A stretch of DNA of 64,000 nucleotides from Nemertoderma westbladi (GCA_032718475.1 JAUCBJ010003966.1:25251-89250), one strand, 5' to 3'. Shown: positions 26,701 to 38,911, counted from the stretch's first letter. Numbers and translations are program-made. Notes: generated by a model from the letters alone, not told the origin.

Positions 26701-29700
26701 ACCTTGATATTGGTCTACAATACATTGAGTAGGAAGTTGATATTAGTCTAAAAGATATTGAGTAGGAAGTTGATATTGGTCTATAAGACTTTGAGTAGGA
26801 AGTTGATATTGGTCTAAAAAAGATCGAGTAGGAAGTTGATATTGGCCTAAAAAACATCGAGTAGGAAGTTGATATTTGTCTAAAAAAGATCGAGTAGGAA
26901 GTTGATATTGGTCTAAAAGACATCGAGTAGGAAGTTGATATTAGTCTAAAAGACTTTGAGTAGGAAGTTGATATTGGTTTAAAAAACATCGAGTAGGAAG
27001 TTGATATTGGTCTAAAAGACATCGAGTAGGAAGTTGATATTAGTCTAAAAGACTTTAAGTAGGAAGTTGATATTGGTTTAAAAAACATCGAGTAGGAAGT
27101 TGATATTGGTCTAAAAGACATCGAGTAGGAAGTTGATATTAGTCTAAAAGACTTTGAGTAGGAAGTTGATATTGGTTTAAAAAACATCGAGTAGGAAGTT
27201 GATATTGGTCTAAAAGACATCGAGTAGGAAGTTGATATTAGTCTAAAAGACTTTAAGTAGGAAGTTGATATTGGTTTAAAAAACATCGAGTAGGAAGTTG
27301 ATATTGGTCTAAAAGACATCGAGTAGGAAGTTGATATTAGTCTAAAAGACTTTGAGTAGGAAGTTGATATTGGATTAAAAAACATCGAGTAGGAAGTTGA
27401 TATTGGTCTAAAAGACATTGAGTAGGAAGTTGATATTGGTCTAAAAACATTGAGTAGGAAGTTGATATTAGTCTAAAAGACATCGAGTAGGAAGTTGATA
27501 TTAGTCTAAAAGACTTTGAGTAGGAAGTTGATATTGGTTTAAAAAACATCGAGTAGGAAGTTGATATTGGTCTAAAAGACATCGAGTAGGAAGTTGATAT
27601 TAGTCTAAAAACATTGAGTAGGAAGTTGATATTAGTCTAAAAGACATCGAGTAGGAAGTTGATATTAGTCTAAAAGACTTTGAGTAGGAAGTTTATATTG
27701 GTTTAAAAAACATCGAGTAGGAAGTTGATATTGGTCTAAAAGACATCGAGTAGGAAGTTGATATTAGTCTAAAAGACTTTAAGTAGGAAGTTGATATTGG
27801 TTTAAAAAACATCGAGTAGGAAGTTGATATTGGTCTAAAAGACATCGAGTAGGAAGTTGATATTAGTCTAAAAGACTTTGAGTAGGAAGTTGATATTGGT
27901 TTAAAAAACATCGAGTAGGAAGTTGATATTGGTCTAAAAGACATTGAGTAGGAAGTTGATATTGGTCTAAAAAACATTGAGTAGGAAGTTGATATTAGTC
28001 TAAAAACATTGAGTAGGAAGTTGATATTGGTCTAAAAAAGATCGAGTAGGAAGTTGATATTGGCCTAAAAAACATCGAGTAGGAAGTTGATATTAGTCTA
28101 AAAGACTTTGAGTAGGTAGTTGATATTGGTCTAAAAACATTGAGTAGGAAGTTGATATTGGTCTAAAAGACATTGAGTAGGAAGTTGATATTGGTCTAAA
28201 AGACATTGAGTAGGAAGTTGATATTAGTCTAAAAGACTTTGAGTAGGAAGTTGATATTGGTTTAAAAAACATCGAGTAGGAAGTTGATATTGGTTTAAAA
28301 AACATCGAGTAGGAAGTTGATATTGGTCTAAAAGACATTGAGTAGGAAGTTGATATTAGTCTAAAAGACATCGAGTAGGAAGTTGATATTAGTCTAAAAG
28401 ACTTTGAGTAGGAAGTCGATATTGGTCTAAAAACATTGAGTAGGAAGTTGATATTAGTCTAAAAGACATCGAGTAGGAAGTTGATATTAGTCTAAAAGAC
28501 TTTGAGTAGGAAGTTGATATTGGTCTAAAAACATTGAGTAGGAAGTTGATATTGGTCTAAAAGACATTGAGTAGGAAGTTGATATTGGTCTAAAAGACAT
28601 TGAGTAGGAAGTTGATATTGGTCTAAAAGACATTGAGTAGGAAGTTGATATTAGTCTAAAAGACTTTGAGTAGGAAGTCGATATTGGTTTAAAAAACATC
28701 GAGTAGGAAGTTGATATTGGTCTAAAAGACATTGAGTAGGAAGTTGATATTGGTCTAAAAGACATTGAGTAGGAAGTTGATATTGGTCTAAAAAACATTG
28801 AGTAGGAAGTTGATATTGGTCTAAAAAACATCGAGTAGGAAGTTGATATTGGTCTGAAAGACATCGAGTAGGAAGTTGATATTAGTCTAAAAGACTTTAA
28901 GTAGGAAGTTGATATTGGTTTAAAAAACATCGAGTAGGAAGTTGATATTGGTCTAAAAGACATCGAGTAGGAAGTTGATATTAGTCTAAAAGACTTTAAG
29001 TAGGAAGTTGATATTGGTTTAAAAAACATCGAGTAGGAAGTTGATATTGGTCTAAAAGACATCGAGTAGGAAGTTGATATTTGTCTAAAAAAGATCGAGT
29101 AGGAAGTTGATATTGGTCTGAAAGACATCGAGTAGGAAGTTGATATTAGTCTAAAAGACTTTAAGTAGGAAGTTGATATTGGTTTAAAAAACATCGAGTA
29201 GGAAGTTGATATTGGTCTAAAAGACATCGAGTAGGAAGTTGATATTAGTCTAAAAGACTTTGAGTAGGAAGTTGATGTTGGTTTAAAAAACATCGAGTAG
29301 GAAGTTGATATTGGTCTAAAAGACTTTGAGTAGGAAGTTGATATTGGTCTAAAAGACATTGAGTTGGACCTTGATATTGGTTTAAAAAACATTGAGTAGG
29401 AAGTTGATATTGGTTTAAAAAACATCGAGTAGGAAGTTGATATTAGTCTAAAAACATTGAGTAGGAAGTTGATATTAGTCTAAAAGACATTGAGTAGGAA
29501 GTTGATATTGGTCTAAAAAAGATCGAGTAGGAAGTTGATATTGGTCTAAAAGACATCGAGTAGGAAGTTGATATTAGTCTAAAAGACTTTGAGTAGGAAG
29601 TTGATATTGGTTTAAAAAACATCGAGTAGGAAGTTGATATTGGTCTAAAAGACATTGAGTAGGAAGTTGATATTAGTCTAAAAACATTGAGTAGGAAGTT

Positions 29701-30354
29701 GATATTAGTCTAAAAGACATTGAGTAGGAAGTTGATATTGGTCTAAAAAAGATCGAGTAGGAAGTTGATATTGGTCTAAAAGACATCGAGTAGGAAGTTG
29801 ATATTAGTCTAAAAGACTTTAAGTAGGAAGTTGATATTGGTTTAAAAAAGATCGAGTAGGAAGTTGATATTGGTCTAAAAGACATTGAGTAGGAAGTTGA
29901 TATTAGTCTAAAAACATTGAGTAGGAAGTTGATATTAGTCTAAAAGACATTGAGTAGGAAGTTGATATTGGTCTAAAAAAGATCGAGTAGGAAGTTGATA
30001 TTGGCCTAAAAAACATCGAGTAGGAAGTTGATATTGGTCTAATAAACATTGAGTAGGAAGTTGATATTGGTCTAAAAGACATTGAGAAGGACCTTGATAT
30101 TGGTCTAAAATACATTGAGTAGGAAGTTGATATTGGTCTAAAAGACATTGAGTAGGAAGTTGATATTGGTCTAAAACAAAATTGATTAGGACATTGATAT
30201 TGGTCTAAATTACATTGAGTAGGAAGTTGATATTGGTCTAAAAGATATTGAGGAGGAAGTTGACGTTGTTCTAAAAGTAATGAGTTAATGGCTACAGCTT
30301 TGTCTGGCAGTTCGACTATAACGCAATATTGATTGGTGTATAATTCCAACCCAC

Positions 30355-30537
30355 CTTGACACCCCTGATCCGAAACTCTTTTAAGGCTCTTTGCATCTTG
30401 GCTGCAGCCGCTTTGTGGTTTTGGGCGCGCGCGATAACTTTACATAGTAGCGAGTCGTAGTACGGACTGATAATAGCGCCGGCGAAGGCACTCGCTGAGT
30501 CCAAGCGGATTCCCATACCCTCGCCACTACGGAATAC
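30355..30537 (-). CDS. PC: PC exon 8: end of biotin carboxylase domain
   Basis: Residues 401-461 read [20 protein letters not shown] and end in [22 protein letters not shown] and [13 protein letters not shown] are conserved PC blocks. Acceptor CTCTTTTCAG; donor GTCAAG|GTGGGT; phase 0 at both ends. Confidence 0.96.
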
Positions 30538-30575
30538 CTGAAAAGAGATTCGCATTTAGCTATATAGTAGTAAGC

Positions 30576-31695
30576 GGGACCTACCTTAATCCTACCAGTG
30601 TCCGGTTGGAACCTACCTCAATCCTAGCAGTGTCCGGTTGGAACCTACCTCAATCCTACCAGTAGTGTCCGGTTGGAACCTACCTCAATCCTAGCAGTGT
30701 CCCGTTGGAACCTACCTTAATCCAACCAGCGTCCGGTTGGAACCTACCTCAATCCAACCAGTGTCCGGTTGGAACCTACCTCAATCCTAGCAATGTCCGG
30801 TTGGAACCTACCTCAATCCAACCAGTGTCCGGTTGGAACCTACCTCAATCCTAGCAGTGTCCGGTTGGAACCTACCTCAATCCTACCAGTGTCCGGTTGG
30901 AACCTACCTCAATCCTACCAGTAGTGTCCGATTGGAACCTACCTCAATCCTACCATTGTCCGGTTGGAACCTACCTCAATCCTACCAGTGTCCGGTTGGA
31001 ACCTATCTCAATCCAACCAGTGTCCGGTTGGAACCTACCTCAATCCTAGCAGTGTCCGGTTAGAACCTACCTCAATCCTACCAGTGTCCGGTTGGAACCT
31101 ACCTCAATCCTAGCAGGTGTCCGGTTGGAACCTACCTCAATCCTACCAGTAGTGTCCGGTTGGAACCTACCTCAATCCTACCAGTGACCGGTTGGAACCT
31201 ACCTCAATCCTACCAGTGTCCGGTTGGAACCTACCTCAATCCTACCATTGTCCGGTTGGAACCTACCTCAATCCTACCAGTGTCCGGTTGGAACCTACCT
31301 CAATCCTACCAGTGACCGGTTGGAACCTACCTCAATCCTACCAGTAGTGTCCGGTTGGAACCTACCTCAATCCTACCAGTGACCGGTTGGAACCTACCTC
31401 AAACCTATAAGTAGTGTCCGGTTGGAACCTACCTCAATCCTACCAGTAGTGTCCGGTTGGAACCTACCTCAAACCTATAAGTAGTGTCCGGTTGGAACCT
31501 ACCTCAATCCTACCAGTAGTGTCCGGTTGGAACCTACCTCAATCCTACCAGTGACCGGTTGGAACCTACCTCAAACCTATAAGTAGTGTCCGGTTGGAAC
31601 CTACCTCAATCCTACCAGTAGTGTCCGGTTGGAACCTACCTCAATCCTCCAAGTAGTGTCCGGTTGGAACCTACCTCAATCCTACCAGTGTCCGG
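30576..31695 (-). repeat. Array D: ~34 copies of a 32-35 bp minisatellite derived from the exon 7 donor
   Basis: On the minus strand the unit is CCGGACACTGGTAGGATTGAG shortened or extended by ACT, followed by GTAGGTTCCAA. The first part is the end of exon 7 (PDTGRIE), the second the donor GTAGGT. It fills intron 7 from the exon 7 donor at 31675 to ~40 bp from the exon 8 acceptor. Variants include CCTATAAG-type units (AAACCTATAAGTAGTG on the plus strand). Confidence 0.95.
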
Positions 31696-31837
31696 CTGGA
31701 ACTGTTTCGATGCATCTTCCGTTGTCAACCTGCATTGTATAGCGCATCCGGTGACGTGGATATTATCCTGAGTCAATTCCAATTCAGGTAGTGTAGAACC
31801 TTCAGCAACCCGGATCTGAGATTGAACTAAATCAACC
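31675..31837 (-). CDS. PC: PC exon 7: biotin carboxylase C-terminal part (PDTGRIE)
   Basis: Residues 346-400 run from [13 protein letters not shown] through [18 protein letters not shown] to PDTGRIE, colinear with animal PC. It is preceded by a 12.2 kb intron. The donor is ATTGAG|GTAGGT, and the following 1.1 kb of intron 7 is built of copies of this exon end plus donor. Confidence 0.95.
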
Positions 31838-33579
31838 CTAAAAGTAAATACATATATTTTTCACACTAAATTAAATCATTCTTTAGCAAGTTGTAAATAA
31901 TTTTAAGTAACAATTTAAGAATATAATAATTAATTATTACTCTTAAATTAGTAATTTTGTGTTTTTTAATTATTTTAGAAAGTAACAGTTTTACCAAAGA
32001 AATTTAACTGCAGTACTTCGCCTAACTGCTTCTGTAGTTACTGCGATTCGAATTATTGTACTTTTCAACACCTTACACAATGTTAAATAATTACATGCTG
32101 TGGATGACATATAACAATAAGTACTATTTATTAAACGGAAAACTAATAGGCATATTTTTCCCAATGACACGGAGATATACATAATTTTATTCCGAAATTA
32201 AATCGGTTAAAAAGAGTGATTTTGTGGAATAAAATTATTTCAAATAGAAAAGCAAATAATAACTGCCAAAAATAAATCCAAAAGTTAATTACTGAATAAA
32301 ATAAAAAGCGAAAATGATTGGAAATGAAAAAATTGAAAAATGTGATCTCCATCGCAAATGGTCGACTTTTTTTCCACTTTTCGATCGATATTTTATTGGA
32401 ATTTTATAAATGAATAATTTGTATTTTTTTTTAATTTATCCTATTAAGTGTTTTATAGCAATTATTTCTATCATATAACCTAAACAGTGTACATATACGA
32501 ATTCCTTTATTGTTTTGGTTGGATTCAGCCCTTCTATAACCTGGATTTTTAGTGGAAATCTGGTATTCTTAACACATGGGGGTAAACTGCAAAGTTAAAT
32601 ATAACAGCAGAACGACTGCATATACTTCACACGGCCCATGTGATTCCATTTAAAATAAATATTTAGGTTATACGATATAACCAATTGTAGTATCGACAAG
32701 ATACTAGGATATACAAGACAAGGATATATTCACTAAGTCGTGCCTACGTAATAAACTAGATGTTGGTGTTCCTACAAATAAATCTCACTAATTTTATCGG
32801 CCACTAAAACACAAATAAATTTTACGATTTTTTCCACAAAATTTTGTCACTTATTAGTTAGTAGCCCTTGGATATAGCACAATATAACCAATACTAAGCT
32901 TAAGCATAAGCATAACATTCAATCAGAGATTGTTCAAGTTTTAAGAACACACCTAAATTGGACTTATAGACATTGCACCAATAAATACTATACATAACTA
33001 GCTGGCGGTGCTGGCGCACCGCGAAAGAAGCTCTCTAGCTTCAGCGCGACTGTCCAATTGTCCACGTCTTCGTTCAAGTTTCACACAAAATATTTTCTGA
33101 ACAATATTATACAAATACAGTTTCAAACGGTACTATTACAATTATGATTACTTGTAATATAAATCATTCATATCCAAAGATTAATTTTAATGTGACTTAA
33201 AGCATAAGTCTATTATTACGTAGATGCAGTCCAGTGTCCAGTCAGTACTCCCATTAGTGAGAAATGGAACTGTATGTCAATAAGCAATGAAGATCTTTTA
33301 TATCAATTGTGAATTTTATCCTCAAATGTTCAACTTAATGTCGAAATATAATCGACATTTTTATCATATCTAATTGGTATCATATTTATTGGGTGTTGTA
33401 TGTCTTCCATGTTGCGTTTTCCATCTATATGGAATCATCCTAAGGAATCAAGTCCCCCCCCCCCCCCCCCCCCCCCCCCACTATCATTGACCTTTTTTCG
33501 AATGTTTACTTGCGGGTTATTTCTGGTAAGCGACGTTTAGGGTATCATTTGTCAGACAGACACAATGCTTTGTACGCTG
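31838..33579. other. PC intron 6, left part
   Basis: AT-rich single-copy sequence following the exon 7 acceptor in genome order. It ends in a 26-base run of C (33454-33479). Open frames here are short and AT-driven. No gene recognised. Confidence 0.6.
33454..33479. repeat. Homopolymer C run (26 bases)
   Basis: Uninterrupted C26; true length is uncertain in any assembly. Confidence 0.95.
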
Positions 33580-34203
33580 CAATTCTGCGTGCAATGTAAA
33601 AAGACCGCAAGTCCCAAAACGTCAATTCGAGTAAAACGCAAATTAGTGTTTGCCTTCAGATTGTTGGTTTAAAATGTCCGTAAATTACTATTTTTTATAA
33701 TCCTACGCAATTGGTGGTGGTAAATTTTTCCACGTGATAATTTTCCACTTTCCATTAATATTCTGACTTCAAGGGTAATTTTTTGTACTTACGGTGTTTT
33801 TGCATTATACAACCTGTATGTAAATACATATTTCAAGAACTGAAGGGACGTGCAATCAGATATTTGAATTTCCCTCGCCCTTTGTTTTATTTCGGTTAAT
33901 TAATACATTTGTATATGCAAATATTTTAGTTTGGTGGTGGGTTCTCATATTATTGAATAATAATAAATTAATCACGTTCAGTGGAAAAAAAATAAAAAAT
34001 TTCAAGACACATATTTAAAAAAAAACATAATGTGCGTTTTCTTATTATCTATGCAATGACAAAACACCGCAGGTCTTGTTGACTTACGGTTTTTTTGCAT
34101 AAATTTAAGTGACTACGGTCTTTTACCTTTTTTGGTAGACCCAGAAAAAGTGAATTTTGGAAAAATGCGACTTACTGTCTTTTTACATTGCACGGCAGAA
34201 TTG
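33580..34203. mobile_element. Putative MITE-like element with ~35 bp imperfect terminal inverted repeats
   Basis: The left end CAATTCTGCGTGCAATGTAA then AAAGACCGCAAGTC is matched in inverse by the right end (GACTTACTGTCTTTTTACAT then TGCACGGCAGAATTG). Interior copies of CTTACGGT followed by T-runs and GCAT look like subterminal repeats. About 624 bp with no coding capacity. No clear target duplication, so the class is unassigned. Confidence 0.55.
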
Positions 34204-35827
34204 GAATTGACACGCCACGCAACTAAAAGAGTTCCTGATTTATTTAGCCCGCATTGCGGACGAGTTTTTACAGTTGCTACAACAGAAAATATCAGTTAAC
34301 TGTTAATGAAAATGACAAGTATTCAAGCCATTTCTTGAAGTTGATGCTGTAGGTGAGAATCATATGAATAACTGTGAAACTATAACGATAAGGAAGCCCA
34401 CCCAGTCTCTAAATCGTCAGTTCGCTTGTGTTTAATAGATAAAATTCAGAAGGAAACACAAACCCCAGTAGAAACACCGCGACGAATTTGACTTGTTCCA
34501 GAAAGATTGTAATAACTACAGTAGTACCGATATAACTAATTAGCCCATTTAAAAAATGTATTTTCTGTAATTTTGAGAAATTGAATGTGTAATGTATGTG
34601 CTTCTATGCACGTTTGTATAATTCGTTTATGTTGATGAGGTTTATATTCGTATAGCCTGCCACAATTTCAAATTTCCCCAATTTTAACAAAAAAATTGCC
34701 CTATTTTTAACAGGGATTTTACTCCGTCTCAAACATTGGAACTTTTTCTCTAGTATACCGTATAACTATACAAAATTTAGTTGAAAATGGTTAAAATCAT
34801 CAAAAGTTATTTACGAATGAATTATTTATTACGGACGGACCGGCGGACGGACAGACAGACCGACGGACATGCAATTTTCATTTGGCCTAATTAACACGAT
34901 CCCGTAAGTAGCAGGCCTAACTAAGAATTGGAAACATTTTGTAAAACAATTTATTAAAACTATTATTAGAAGACCGTCAGGGCTTCTTGCTGTCAAAAAA
35001 ACGTCTGTGTGTTTGTCTGTATGTTTGTGCACATTGATATTGGCTTGGAAGGGTAAGAAGTGCTCTACTTCATGGCCAACTATACAAAGAAATGTATCGA
35101 TTATTTGGGTTATTAATTATTTAAGCGGGTAAAATTAAGCTCTTGCTGTATAAAAATAGCACAGGTCGATTCGCTGTGTTCCATTCTCAAAAAGTTTTTA
35201 TTATATTCGAGTGTTTAATATAAAGATGTATGATTATTTATTGATTGAAATTAAAATAGTGTATAAATATGTAATATTCCTTCACGCAGCCTGAACTTTG
35301 CCTATGGTAGCGAATAGGGAAGGATTTTCTCTGTATCATAGCAACGTTGTATAATTATTTAACTCTAGCTAGCTGGGAAGACAGGTAGCAAGCTGGCCGG
35401 TGTGTCTCAGTAAATCCAATGGTTGGGGTGGGTTGTCTATTGAGAACTCCGAACTGGTCATGGCATTAATTCTGCTTTCTCCAAGGCTGCATGGAGGGTG
35501 GGAGAGGTTTACATATTGATGCGATTGATATTTGATTGGGGATTAGATTATCTTTTAGTTTTTCGGTTTTGTTGTCTTATAAGACGGTCTTCTTATAGCC
35601 AGCTTGCTGGCTTTCTAGTGTACATTTAGATTAAATAATAATACAGCAAATAGGTAAGCTTACACAAATAATCACTTTTGTAAAACAATAATTTATTTCA
35701 TTCATCAGTTAATAAACTGATAAACACACACCTCAGGTTGTAGTGAATATTAGTAATATTCCTTTTAAGTTAGTAATAATATTGATGTCATTGACCGCAT
35801 ACCCAAACACACACATCTCCCTCCTCC
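34204..35827. other. PC intron 6, interspersed low-copy sequence
   Basis: AT-rich intron with a GGAC-rich simple repeat at 34831-34868 and short inverted fragments around 35370-35410 and 35590-35620 sharing AGCAAGCTGG. Nothing that supports a gene. Confidence 0.5.
34831..34868. repeat. GGAC/CAGA-rich tetranucleotide repeat
   Basis: Imperfect GGAC repeat with GACA interruptions. Its codon reading produces a basic, Pro/Val-rich peptide on the minus strand that is not gene-like. Confidence 0.8.
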
Positions 35828-35975
35828 TATGGCGTCTGATTTGAGCCAAAATACCTTAGAATTACAAAATGTGTACCTTACATTTTTCATTATTTATTTT
35901 ACATTCAGCTTATATTTATAAGCATCGCTTAAAAGTATGGTATTTTATTGCATTTGAATTTATAACGCTCTGTTT

Positions 35976-36251
35976 TCACTCTGTTATAACGCTCTGTGAT
36001 ATACACTCTGTTTTCATCACGTTCAAAATTTGCTGGATGAGTTTTTCAGATTTAATAATGCCAGAAGGACGGAGTAATTTGTATACTTCAGAGTGTCGCT
36101 TAATATTAGCCATTTCGCACAGAGCTTTGGTGTTTTCTGCTTGTGCAGCTCGATTCAATGTCCATTTACATACTGCATCTTCATTTGTGGCAAAGTACTT
36201 GATACCACCAGCAACTTTAGTATACACTTTTCTAAGATTTAGTACATCCAT
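35976..36251 (-). CDS. Hypothetical 91-codon open frame inside the inverted-repeat element
   Basis: The peptide begins MDVLNLRKVYTKVAGGIKYF and contains CKWTLNRAAQAENTKALCEM and LLRPSGIIKSEKLIQQILN. The composition is protein-like and not repeat-driven. From memory it resembles a segment seen in uncharacterised invertebrate proteins with RPSxIxKSE-type motifs, which I cannot verify. It is probably a truncated remnant of an element-encoded protein. The start codon is the first ATG of the frame. Function unknown. Confidence 0.4.
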   Translation of the reverse strand: MDVLNLRKVYTKVAGGIKYFATNEDAVCKWTLNRAAQAENTKALCEMANIKRHSEVYKLLRPSGIIKSEKLIQQILNVMKTECISQSVITE

Positions 36252-36380
36252 ATTCCATAATGTATTTTATATTCAATATACAGTATAAACTGTTCGAAAA
36301 ATATAAGCTATTTTTTAACAGTTCCGCATGGCACTACATTTTTATAACATAAGTCACTGTTACCATGGCAACAATGTAGA

Positions 36381-36728
36381 GTTCTAGAACACAAAATATA
36401 TAATATACACAACTCTAGAACATAAATAATATAAAAAATATAACGTTCTAGAATATATAGCTTGTTATTTTTCAAATTTAAAATAGCTACTATAAAGATA
36501 TACAATTAATATAAAAAAAAAAATGTTGTTCTAGAACAAGATTTTTATATTAAATTAATAGATAATATGTTCTAGAACATTAAACATGGTCCTCCATCCA
36601 AAAATAATAGTCTCGTTAATTTACCGAAGGTATTGCGCTTAATGCCGCCAGAGCCCGTACTATATATTAGTTATAAATAAAACCAAAATGTTATATCACC
36701 ATTTCATTAAGTCAATGTTTCTCTAGAA
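36381..36728. promoter_or_regulatory. Cluster of TTCTAGAA palindromes (heat-shock-element-like)
   Basis: Four exact TTCTAGAA sites (36382-36389, 36446-36453, 36529-36536, 36570-36577) and two CTCTAGAA variants (36413-36420 and 36721-36728) lie in ~350 bp. TTCnnGAA is the core of the heat-shock factor binding site. They sit upstream of the minus-strand open frame at 35976-36251. Binding is inferred from sequence only. Confidence 0.4.
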
Positions 36729-37159
36729 CTTCCAATTTCACCATGTATTTGTCATGAACTAGCAAATACAATGGCCCAATGGGTGAATAATACACCAACA
36801 ACAGCTGCATTGGTAACATACCATTACAAGGCAGAAGAATTACATTCGGTGTTGTAGATGATTGTGGCCAATACTTTATATATTTACTACAATACTATTA
36901 TATTTAAGTTTGAAAATGTCTCATCTTCTGAAATTTGTTGGCACCTCCGTATTAGGTTCTCAATTTCCGAGATGAAATTTTCGGATGCCATACCTACTGC
37001 AGTGTAACTACTGTATACTGTTAACCGTACTGTCCGTACCGTGTACCCTACATATCAGAAATTCGATTTTGCTGATCGAATACTGGGATACAACAATTGC
37101 TCAACAGCGCCTTCTTGTGATCTATTTACTAATTGCAGCTATTGTCAACAACGCATTTG

Positions 37160-37665
37160 ATTGGATAAAACACTGTAAAAACATAGCTTACTTTAAACTA
37201 TGTTTCAATGACACTGCAAAAACATAGCTTACTTTAAACTATGTTTAAACGACACTGTAAAAACATCGCTTACTTTAAACTATATTTAAACGACACTGTA
37301 AAAACATCGCTTACTTTAAACTATATTACTGCATAAACAAACACATACTTCATTTTAAGCAATGTTGGAACAGAACTGCAATTAAATACCTTATTTAAAG
37401 CGATTTATTACAGTCAACTACATAAACATAGCTTACTTTTAAGCGATGTTTTAACAGAACTTGTAAAAAATATCTTAATTTTAAGCGATTTAATAAAGTC
37501 AACTACAAATACATAGGTTACTTTTAAGCGATGTTTTCACAGAACTTGTAAAAAATACCTTACTTTTAAGCGATTTATTAAAGTCAACTACATAAACATA
37601 GCTTACTTTTAAGCGATGTATAAATTAAAATGCAATAAAATACCATACTTTTAAGCGATGCTTAT
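37160..37665. repeat. Tandem repeats inside the inverted-repeat element
   Basis: About four copies of a 41 bp unit (CACTGTAAAAACATAGCTTA and onward, 37171-37330) are followed by longer degenerate units sharing ACTTTTAAGCGATGTTT (37340-37665). The motif TTTTAAGCGATG also occurs in the terminal inverted repeats. Confidence 0.8.
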
Positions 37666-37734
37666 AAATATAAGCTAATGAGTAAGGTACACATTTGTAA
37701 TTCTAAGGTATTTTGGCTCAAATCAGACGCCATA

Positions 37735-38291
37735 TCCTCCTACATTGAGTATGAGTGGATGGATAGGGAATGAATGAACTGCTACCAACAGCCTGCCTAT
37801 CAAGGCTGATTAAAGGCTGCTTGGGAAGGCCTAAAGATGATGTTGTAGCTCTAGCCAATCAGGGAGCTAAATGCCAGTTTTTTTTTCTTTCTTCATGTCC
37901 AACAAAAATCTGCTGATAAATTGAGACAGGAAAGAAGCTAAGAGCTTCTTAACTATTATTATTGCTTGTGAGAGTTATAGCTCTGCCATATGGTAGAAAC
38001 GTTTCCATTGGTTGCATATAAAAACCAATCAGTAAGTAGTCAGATTATACCAGTGGTAACTTTATGCATCATGGGAATAACCCATATGTAAATCATTGCA
38101 CAGACAAATAACCATTACAACATCAGTATATCCAATACATTTTAGAGTTTCTGCTCTGTGGTTATTCAAAATTATTAACGTCTACTACAGTCGTCTATTA
38201 TTTATTATAAAACTGTCTATCATCAGTGATCGTGCTGCAGTCTTAAGTTACTGTAAAACACGTTAGACCATATTATGCAAAGCCAGTTGTT
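37735..38291. other. 5' flank of the TMEM35B-like gene
   Basis: Single-copy sequence between the inverted-repeat element and the start codon at 38292. No convincing TATA box. It probably contains the promoter of the nested gene, but I cannot place it. Confidence 0.4.
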
Positions 38292-38690
38292 ATGGCAACC
38301 AACGATTATTGGCTGGTGTTACGATTAACCATGGGATTTTTATACATTTCAATAGGACTTACTAAACTGTGGCCGGAGAATATGAGTCCTGACCTGCACC
38401 AGTTTATGCTGGCCAAGTTCGTAAAGTTCGCTCCCCATTCTCCTACAGCAGTAGTCGGACTCTACAAACCCACAGCCTATGAGTTTATGATCGCTACCGG
38501 TGTATTTAATGTGGTTGTAGGAGTCGCATTACTAATAGGGTCTCCTATAATTAGACTCATTTCCATGGTGTCTCTGTTACCATTGATGGTGTCTGCAGTG
38601 CCAATGAACTTGTATTACGAAGAACCAGCTCGTCCTGCAGTTATATGTTTATTGCTAATAGTTATAATGTTGTGGAAAAGAAAATATTAG
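38292..38690 (+). CDS. TMEM35B-like / DoxX-like four-helix membrane protein, nested antisense in PC intron 6
   Basis: A single-exon 132-codon frame (ATG context GTTATGGCA). The protein has four hydrophobic segments (about residues 9-26, 60-82, 85-104, 112-127). It begins VLRLTMGFLYISIGLTKLW, with a GLTKL motif at the end of the first helix, and has GLYKPTAYEFMIATGVF before the second. This pattern (LG..K...GL.KL, then a G...E/F..G helix) matches small TMEM35B proteins of animals, relatives of the acetylcholine-receptor chaperone TMEM35A and of the DoxX family. Exact function is not established. The best plus-strand neighbour is its paralogue at 40041-41628. No introns seen, which could mean retroposition or a compact gene. 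Confidence 0.75.
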   Translation: MATNDYWLVLRLTMGFLYISIGLTKLWPENMSPDLHQFMLAKFVKFAPHSPTAVVGLYKPTAYEFMIATGVFNVVVGVALLIGSPIIRLISMVSLLPLMVSAVPMNLYYEEPARPAVICLLLIVIMLWKRKY

Positions 38691-38905
38691 GTATATAATT
38701 TACCGATGTCAAGTATAACTTTCCGCTGTTATATAACTTGGCAGTTTACCACCCCTCCTGTGAAGAATAATAGGTTTTCACGAAACAAACCTTTTCACTT
38801 TGTAGGTTTTTCACGAAACAAAACTTTTCACTTTGTTGTAAACACTTACATGTCATAAATTTTCCTAAAATTCATTGGGCAATCCAACAGTGTAAACGGC
38901 AATTA

Positions 38906-38911
38906 AATAAA
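38906..38911 (+). promoter_or_regulatory. Candidate polyadenylation signal AATAAA
   Basis: First AATAAA about 215 bp downstream of the TMEM35B-like stop codon. Context alone; AT-rich DNA makes chance occurrence plausible. Confidence 0.35.

Larger units (their letters stand above)
22580..30278 (-). repeat. Array C: ~230 copies of a 33 bp minisatellite derived from the exon 9 acceptor
   Basis: On the minus strand the unit is TTTTTTAG followed by ACCAATATCAACTTCCTACT and CAATG: the intron 8 acceptor plus the first 25 bases of exon 9 (TNINFLLN). Common variants carry TCTTTTAG, GTTTTTAG or AAACC. The exon 9 acceptor at 22604 is the terminal unit. In the PC frame each 33 bp unit ends in TAG, which is the acceptor AG itself. 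Another frame is open and gives long (S)YSMFFRPISTS-type reading frames up to 527 codons, which are artefacts. Higher-order copies recur, for example blocks beginning near 23600, 24318 and 24978. Confidence 0.97.
35828..37734. mobile_element. DNA transposon-like element with ~130 bp terminal inverted repeats and 6 bp target duplication
   Basis: The left end TATGGCGTCTGATTTGAGCC and about 130 following bases recur in inverse at the right end, ending GCTCAAATCAGACGCCATA. Both ends are directly flanked by TCCTCC (35822-35827 and 37735-37740), consistent with a target-site duplication. The 1907 bp interior holds a 91-codon minus-strand open frame (35976-36251), a cluster of TTCTAGAA palindromes and ~41 bp tandem repeats near the right end. 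I recognise no transposase, so it is likely non-autonomous and the superfamily is unassigned. Confidence 0.75.

Noticed and set aside
33001-33060. Possible tRNA or SINE head (GC-rich stem near 33010-33050)
   Set aside because: No A-box/B-box pair or cloverleaf that I could draw on either strand.
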